A stretch of 64,000 nt of DNA from Pyronema omphalodes (taxonomy: Eukaryota > Ascomycota > Pezizomycetes > Pezizales > Pyronemataceae). The translations under genes were made by a program, and so were the position numbers. The notes under the pieces were generated by a model. It searched no databases, was not told where the DNA came from, and worked only from the letters and a program-made list of their open reading frames with translations. The DNA lies in assembly GCA_024516155.1 (NCBI GenBank), contig JAJJXM010000023.1, positions 1-64,000 on the forward strand. Direction: 5' to 3'. Positions within the stretch are counted from its first letter, which is position 1, and each line of letters opens with the position of its first letter. This document shows positions 58,601 through 64,000 of the stretch, piece by piece.

Positions 58601-59480
58601 TAGAAAACGGATAACAACATACTCTCAACGGAAACTATTGAACAAGAAAAATGAAACCCATTTCACCGTTCCCATCCTCAAACGCTATGCAGGGTGAAAG
58701 ACAGACCAAAACCTGACAGAAAACGCAAAAACAAAAATCCAAAAAAAACTCAAAACGCACTCAGTACCGACTAAAAAACAACAAAACAAATGGGAACACT
58801 CAAAGCCAAAGCTAGTAGTACAACAAATCGCAGCCACAAAAATTCAAAACGCAAAAATATCGGTCATAGGGGAAAGGTTGCGAAGGATAAAGACCATCGT
58901 GAGGATTAAAGTTGAGGAGATTATTCATGCAATCCACCAAAATGACAAAGAACCATCAAAAAGAAAAAAAAAAAGCCAATCGCAAAAGATTCCGGCCCTG
59001 CAAAACGCCCACAAAATGTACCATATTTGTGTAAGTGCAATTCTCCCCTTTCTTCCGGAATAAGTCAGTTAATCCGTGTTACCCAAAAGTCAGTGATGGA
59101 GACAGCCTCGTTATTCAGGGGTTTATGTTGTCTTGATGAGTCTTGACGTGTAAGATCTCAACCGCTGATAAGTCGCTAGGTTTTATGTATGCACCGTTTG
59201 GGGTCCGGCCCTTTTTATGGCTCCACTTCAGAAATATCGAACTCTCAAAACATGACCAACCCTTAAAATTCGTTGCCAAAGAAAAAAACAGAAAAGTCCC
59301 AACAAACCACTATAACAACAAACACAAAGAAACACGTCGAATTCGGTCGCAGATATTAGGGGTCATGACGAGGCGACGCAGAATCCGTATTTTTTTTCGT
59401 CTCGGAAGTTATACGTTCACATGTTCCGGTGATAATCCATAGGGTAATGTAACAACTGCTGCATATCGACGTTCTCATGG
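55614..59480. other. Long intergenic region, no supported gene
   Basis: About 3.9 kb. It includes the promoter of the oxidoreductase and, at the right, the A-rich 3' region of the homeodomain gene (about 58700-59400). Open frames on both strands at 57794-58507 overlap each other and have no recognisable motif. A GC-richer block lies at about 57195-57470. Confidence 0.5.
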
Positions 59481-61259
59481 TCATCCATGTGGTGCGGTGA
59501 ATCGTGGTGCATTGAAAGTGTCTGCTTTGAGTAAAAGCTCGGTCAAGTCATCGGGAATGGACCCGCTGTGGTCATAGGAGCTTGGAAACAATTCAGCACT
59601 CGCGGATCGGTCGATATGGGACAGTGGAGGAGACCCAGAAGCAATGATTGGATCGCCCATATTCGAAATGGGAGATATCGACTGGCCGACACCGTTCTGA
59701 GGAGCCTGCATCGGCGAGAGGAATGGGAGACTGTAAGGAGTTCCGTGTGCTCCGTTAGGATCATAGTGGAGTGCTGAACTGAGCATTGATGGGCTGGCAT
59801 AGTCTGAAGGAGATCCTGCGGTAGTGGCAGATAAGGGGTAGCCAGTGGAACCAGGACGGTAGTCAATGAAGCCAGGAGTTGTATCAATCCTTAGAGGGTT
59901 GGAAAGCACAGGAGTCACGAGAGAGTGAGGGTGCATTGGTGCCGGAGCGTACAGGTGCTGACCCTGGTCGTGGTGCTCCTGGAAGTTGAAGGAAGGCATA
60001 GAGCCCTGCATCTGCGAAAAGTCAATGGCAATGGGAACTGATCGACTGCGAGTACGGCGGTGCTTCTGGTGGAAGTTGTGGCCAGGAGCAACCTCGGGCG
60101 CTGACCATGAGGAAATGTCCTGGGCGGAGGCGGGACGAACAATGTGAGGAGACACGGGAGCTGACATAGGAATCTGGTGGTCGAACATGTGGAATGGGAC
60201 CATCGCATGAGCGTGGCGGTTGGCATAGGCTTCCAATGTTACGAGCTTTGCAAGCTGGCCAGCAAGAACCTTGGGGTGTCCTCCAAGGTAGTGCACGAGG
60301 ACCTGGGACGCCTGCTGGTCCTCAGTGAAATCGGCGCACTGGAAGAATCCACCGGATCCAGAGGAGTCCATGTAAAAGTTCGGGGGTCGGTTCAAGGTGA
60401 TGACCAAATGTCCGGTCTTTTGCCCGCTGGCGGTAATATCCGGATGAGTCTCCAAGTTGATATCCTTGATGTAGGAGAAGGGGAATTCAATCTTGTATCC
60501 AGCCTGGTCATTGTTGATGTAATAGGTCAAAGAGGCCTTCTCAGGCGAGTAGAACACGATCAAATCCATAGTGTTTTGTCCAACGCGGGCGCCAAGATCC
60601 AATGCTCAGCGACCTGCAGCTCAAATGGTGGATCACTATCCAATTCATCAGCATCTCGAACAACCGACCCATTTGCGAATATTTCCAACGTACCAATCTT
60701 GCCTGTGGCTGCGGCTCCTGCTGCATAAGCATGGTTCCGTTTCCATATGCTGACATCCGGCTGCGGTCCATGTATCCATATCCTCCCTTTCCGTTCTCCA
60801 TAGCCTGGATCGCAAGGTATTGTCGCATACACTCCGGAATGGCATCACAGTCCTCACCAGTCTCAATGCTCTTCTTCGCAAGAGTCTTGATCTTCGCGCG
60901 TCTGCTTCGCATTAGCAGCCGGATAACTCCAATTATCATAAGATTCCAACTACGCACCTGTTCTGGAACCAGATTTGGACGGATCTTTCGGTCATGTTGA
61001 TTTCATTGGCGATGCGGAGTCTGACAGTTGCAGTGGGAGTGGGATTCTTGTTGAATTCGGCCTCAAGCGTTACCAACTGCTCTTGGGTCGCACGCTGGCG
61101 CTTTTGGTTCTTCTGCTGCTGGGTGAGGGTGGATTTTCGTGCGGGGCGTCTTGAGCCTGAGGTCACTCCAGAGTTGGGAGGTGATGGGGAAGGGGTAAGA
61201 GATGTGCTCATGGTGTCGTTCATCTCAGAAGAAAACGAAGTGTCTAAATATACGGCCAT
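59481..61259 (-). CDS. Homeodomain transcription factor (Phx1-like), with a 1-nt frameshift
   Basis: Exons: complement(59481..60901, 60958..61259). The homeodomain covers about residues 40-103, with [18 protein letters not shown] in helix 1 and the recognition helix [15 protein letters not shown] split by a 56-nt intron (GTGCGT...AGCAG). Downstream is the conserved block of this fungal homeobox group: [16 protein letters not shown], then [20 protein letters not shown] and [19 protein letters not shown]. The first and second parts are in different frames; one extra base in the CCC at 60587-60589 separates SWR from RVG. The C-terminus is Ser/Pro/His-rich and probably activating. Family members regulate development, conidiation or stationary-phase genes (inference). 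An upstream start at 61259 or the internal MSTSL at 61211 are both possible. The 5' flank is long and low complexity, as is common for regulators. Confidence 0.82.
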
Positions 61260-62335
61260 ACTGTCAATCGGCGCTCTTTGGATAGCGAGATGGGATATTG
61301 AGAGGAACAGATTTTAAATACCTTCAAACTCCGAACCGGACTGGAGGAGGGACTGCATTTTGTCGAACTTTCAAAGGGTGCTGAAGGCCTACTATCAGAA
61401 TCGGGTCCAGTGCGCAGAGGTCTGTCGATCTCGAGGGCCCTTACAAAGTTCTAATTCCTCAGATGGGATTACGACAGTTGACCTGAACGTGCCGAATCGA
61501 ATGAGTTGTACCTGAGCGGTTGAGCTTTTCTATGATGTGGTTAAGACCAGATTAATCGCGCCGGTCGGAGACGACGAAGATTCTGAGTATGCTGAATATG
61601 CTAATAATATGCGAAATGCAGATATGAATATTGAAAGAAATCAGCAGAGAGTGGCTATGATAGTTGTCGACTACGGATTTGTTGCAAGTGGCTATCGCGC
61701 TGTTCTGTTGATTTTTGCTGGATGCTTATGATTTCAGGTCGGACAATCCAGCAGGAATAATCAAACAAATTCTATAATGAAGGACTGAGTTGAAAACGAG
61801 TTAAGTGCCAAAAAGGAGCGTCTAGGAGCTGGCGAAGGAGTGAGCCAGTTGTCCTGAAAAAGGCGAGCGAAAAGCCGATTGTGGGATTAAGTGAAAGTCG
61901 GAGTTGATGTCAATTCGAAATCACTAATGGTGTTGCAATAAAAGGATTCTTCAGAGAAGAGAGAAAGAGAAGGGAAGGGAAAGGGAAAGAGAAAAAGCGT
62001 GGGAAGGGGGGATAGCACCCCCAAGTTAAGAAAAGCGAAAAGACAAACCCAAGTACAACCCACGCCCTTACACACTCCAAGCGGCGACTTGCGGTAGCTT
62101 GCGGCAACCGACGAGACTTGTCAACGTCCACTCGGACAGACATGGGTGGGCAGCAGCGAGCGAGCGAGCGAGCACCACACCATGTCAATGGCCGGGGGAG
62201 GGCCAGGCACTCAGGCACTGCTCCTCCTCCCTCCCTCCCAGCAGGCATGCCAGCCAACCTGGTTGGGCGTAGCGACACAAGCCGACGCCCCCAGAAGGGA
62301 GGAGGACTAGTCTGATGGGGGCTAGTTCAGAGTTG

Positions 62336-62520
62336 CTCTGATGCTGTGATGCTGTGATGCTGTGATGCCGGTCTGATGGTATGTACTCTGATGCCATGGT
62401 AGCCACCGTACCTCTGATGCTCTGATGCTCTGATTCTGTCTTCTGCTCTGATGCTATGTACTGATGCCATGGTAGCCACCATACCTCGATGCTACGAGAT
62501 GAGCGAAGTAACCTCTGATG
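62336..62520. repeat. Degenerate CTCTGATGCT / TGTGATGCTG repeat cluster
   Basis: Units of 9-10 bp with a TGATGCTNTG core recur, with a larger duplicated segment around GATGCCATGGTAGCCACC at about 62390 and 62464. Confidence 0.75.
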
Positions 62521-62756
62521 CTACGAGGCGAGCAGACTAGAGTAGTAGAGTTGTACCTGCGTTGTTGCGTGTGCGCTGCGGCTACAGCCACCACCACCTC
62601 AACGCAGACGATCTCAGCATCGCTCAGCGTTACAGGGTATTGGCCAGTTGTAGCCAGTAGCCAGCATCAGCTTGCAATGCCGCATCACCAGCGTCGTGCC
62701 TTATCCCCACCCATCCCATCCATCCCATCCCATCGCGCTTTTTCTACTGCTGTTTC

Positions 62757-62830
62757 TTTCCATCCACTCCCCTTCCCCTCCACTCCCCTTCCCCTCCACT
62801 CCCCTTCCCCTCCACTCTCTTCCCCTCCCC
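62757..62830. repeat. C/T-rich minisatellite
   Basis: A 16-bp unit CCACTCCCCTTCCCCT is repeated about four times on the plus strand, strictly pyrimidine apart from single A residues. Confidence 0.85.
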
Positions 62831-63950
62831 CCTCGACGCCATCCCCTCACTCCATCCCCAAGCCAAAAGGGCAGCGTGAGGGGGATCAAAGTAACCCGAG
62901 GTGCATAACACTATGTACATACATACCCAAGAATAACCGCGCCAGTTCCGCTACAAAAAGTGCTAAAGATCTTTTCAACTCGTATTTGCACTAACTGTTC
63001 CATCGATGATTCTAGCATGCATGGGCATTGCTCGCATTGTATCTCGCCGCTTATCATGCCCGGAAGTCTGTCTTTGAAGGGGGGGGAAGTTTCAAAAGCC
63101 TTGTGGGTGAGGGCTTGCAAAAGCCGCGAAGCCATGTCTTCCACAGAGCTGCTGAGGAGGCTCCACACAAAACGAACGCAGTCTGAGAAAAAGCACAACC
63201 ACCCGGGCGGACACCCCGGCAGAAAGGGATGGCTTGCACCCACCAACCCGTTATCCCTGCATTTCCCCTAGGAGAGCCCTGGCGAAGCCTGCCTGCGAGA
63301 GACTAGGGGTAGATAGTTTATGGCCATGCTGGGATGAGGGGATCACAGGCGGAAGTACATAAAGCGAAGCAAGCGGACAAACAAACGGGAAGTCTGGAAG
63401 GATGCTGGATGGAGGGATACCACATTCAGTATCGTAAGTGGCAATGATGTGATGCCGAACTGAAAATTATCGGGACTTATTTTCAATGGATTCCGCTCAT
63501 GAAAAGAATCCCGATGGACGCGTCGACGTGCAAAAGATGCCGGATCTTGATAACCCGCGCCATAAAGCTCTTGTGAACTGTGAGGAACTTTCTCTGCACC
63601 TTCCTATATGCCTTCTTACCTCATCACCCACCAAGCAATCGGGAAACAGTCCTGTCCCGAAGATCTGGTGTGGTGGGTTGCTTCTGTTCTACCAAATTAT
63701 CCGATGTCAACGTAAGAAAGACACACTTACCTATTTACAAACACCATCACCGGGTCGATGACTGCCGTAGAGGTAAGTAGGAACTGTCGAATTCTCGCTG
63801 TAACCTGGTGGGGTCTGTCTGCCGAATTTGTTCACTTTGGCTCTAGGCTACAAATGTTTTAACTTCTGGAGATAGGTTCTATAAACGGGATAAACAAGAC
63901 CTCCCGTACGTAGGCGATAAGGGCTTGCTAGGTTCTGCTCGTCTTGGTAT

Positions 63951-63982
63951 CTATCTATCTATCTATCCACCTATCTATCTAT
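63951..63982. repeat. TCTA tetranucleotide microsatellite
   Basis: About eight TCTA units with one CCACC interruption at the right edge of the window. Confidence 0.9.
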
Positions 63983-64000
63983 CAATAATCTATCATCTAA

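Larger units (their letters stand above)
61260..64000. other. Upstream low-complexity region, no supported gene
   Basis: It contains purine tracts (61950-62000), a GAGC run (62157-62172), the CTGATG repeat cluster (62336-62520), a C/T-rich minisatellite (62757-62830) and a TCTA microsatellite (63951-63982). No coding sequence is recognised. Confidence 0.6.

Noticed and set aside
60560..60832. Alternative frame ([19 protein letters not shown]) inside the homeodomain gene
   Set aside because: It looked like coding sequence at first, but the conserved [15 protein letters not shown] block is in the main frame, so only one frameshift is needed.
1..64000. CRISPR array, prokaryotic operons or a biosynthetic gene cluster
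   Set aside because: This is spliced eukaryotic DNA. Tandem repeats lack spacers, and no PKS, NRPS, terpene or P450 genes are present.

Overview
The window is nuclear DNA of a filamentous ascomycete (Pezizomycotina). Genes are split by spliceosomal introns of about 47-110 nt with fungal signals (GTATGT/GTAAGT/GTTTGT donors, CTAAC-like branch sites, C/TAG acceptors). The content is fungal: an FG nucleoporin of the Nsp1 type, Nup192, Rrp5, Pol3, Xdj1-type Hsp40, a Sec2-domain protein, cyanase, a TPR-DUF4470 protein and a homeodomain regulator. I cannot name the species; an early-diverging lineage is only a guess.

Layout, left to right. 1-4380: 3' part of a Ty1/copia retrotransposon (protease, integrase, RT, RNase H, 3' LTR). 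Its pol has one in-frame stop and a 395-nt intron-like insert. 4381-7500: gene-poor DNA with a 0.5-kb heptamer array. 7531-12817: two tandem, same-strand F-box/RCC1-like genes sharing every intron position. 13518-16546: CSN5 and a U-box cyclophilin, head to head. 17216-20246: a TPR-DUF4470 gene whose frame is disturbed at one place. 21159-28802: NSP1 and NUP192, two nuclear-pore genes, head to head. 29851-32416: a Laa2/aftiphilin-like acidic protein. 34071-39597: RRP5. 40939-42556: an XDJ1-like Hsp40 whose start codon is split by an intron. 43349-44202: a Sec2-domain protein. 44675-45328: cyanase. 45863-46606: a 744-bp MITE-like element with 55-bp terminal inverted repeats. 47948-51296: DNA polymerase delta (POL3). 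52538-52611: tRNA-Cys(GCA). 52868-53743: uracil phosphoribosyltransferase with a 1-nt frameshift. 54391-55613: a Gfo/Idh/MocA oxidoreductase. 55614-59480: mostly gene-free. 59481-61259: a homeodomain regulator with a 1-nt frameshift. 61260-64000: low-complexity upstream DNA.

Most genes are unlinked housekeeping functions (nuclear pore, ribosome biogenesis, replication, ubiquitin/COP9, splicing-associated cyclophilin, chaperone, pyrimidine salvage). The clearest functional neighbourhood is NSP1/NUP192, which share a 629-bp intergenic promoter region. Exon joins below were built by hand from splice signals and reading-frame continuity. Three conserved genes carry small frame breaks that may be real lesions or assembly errors.
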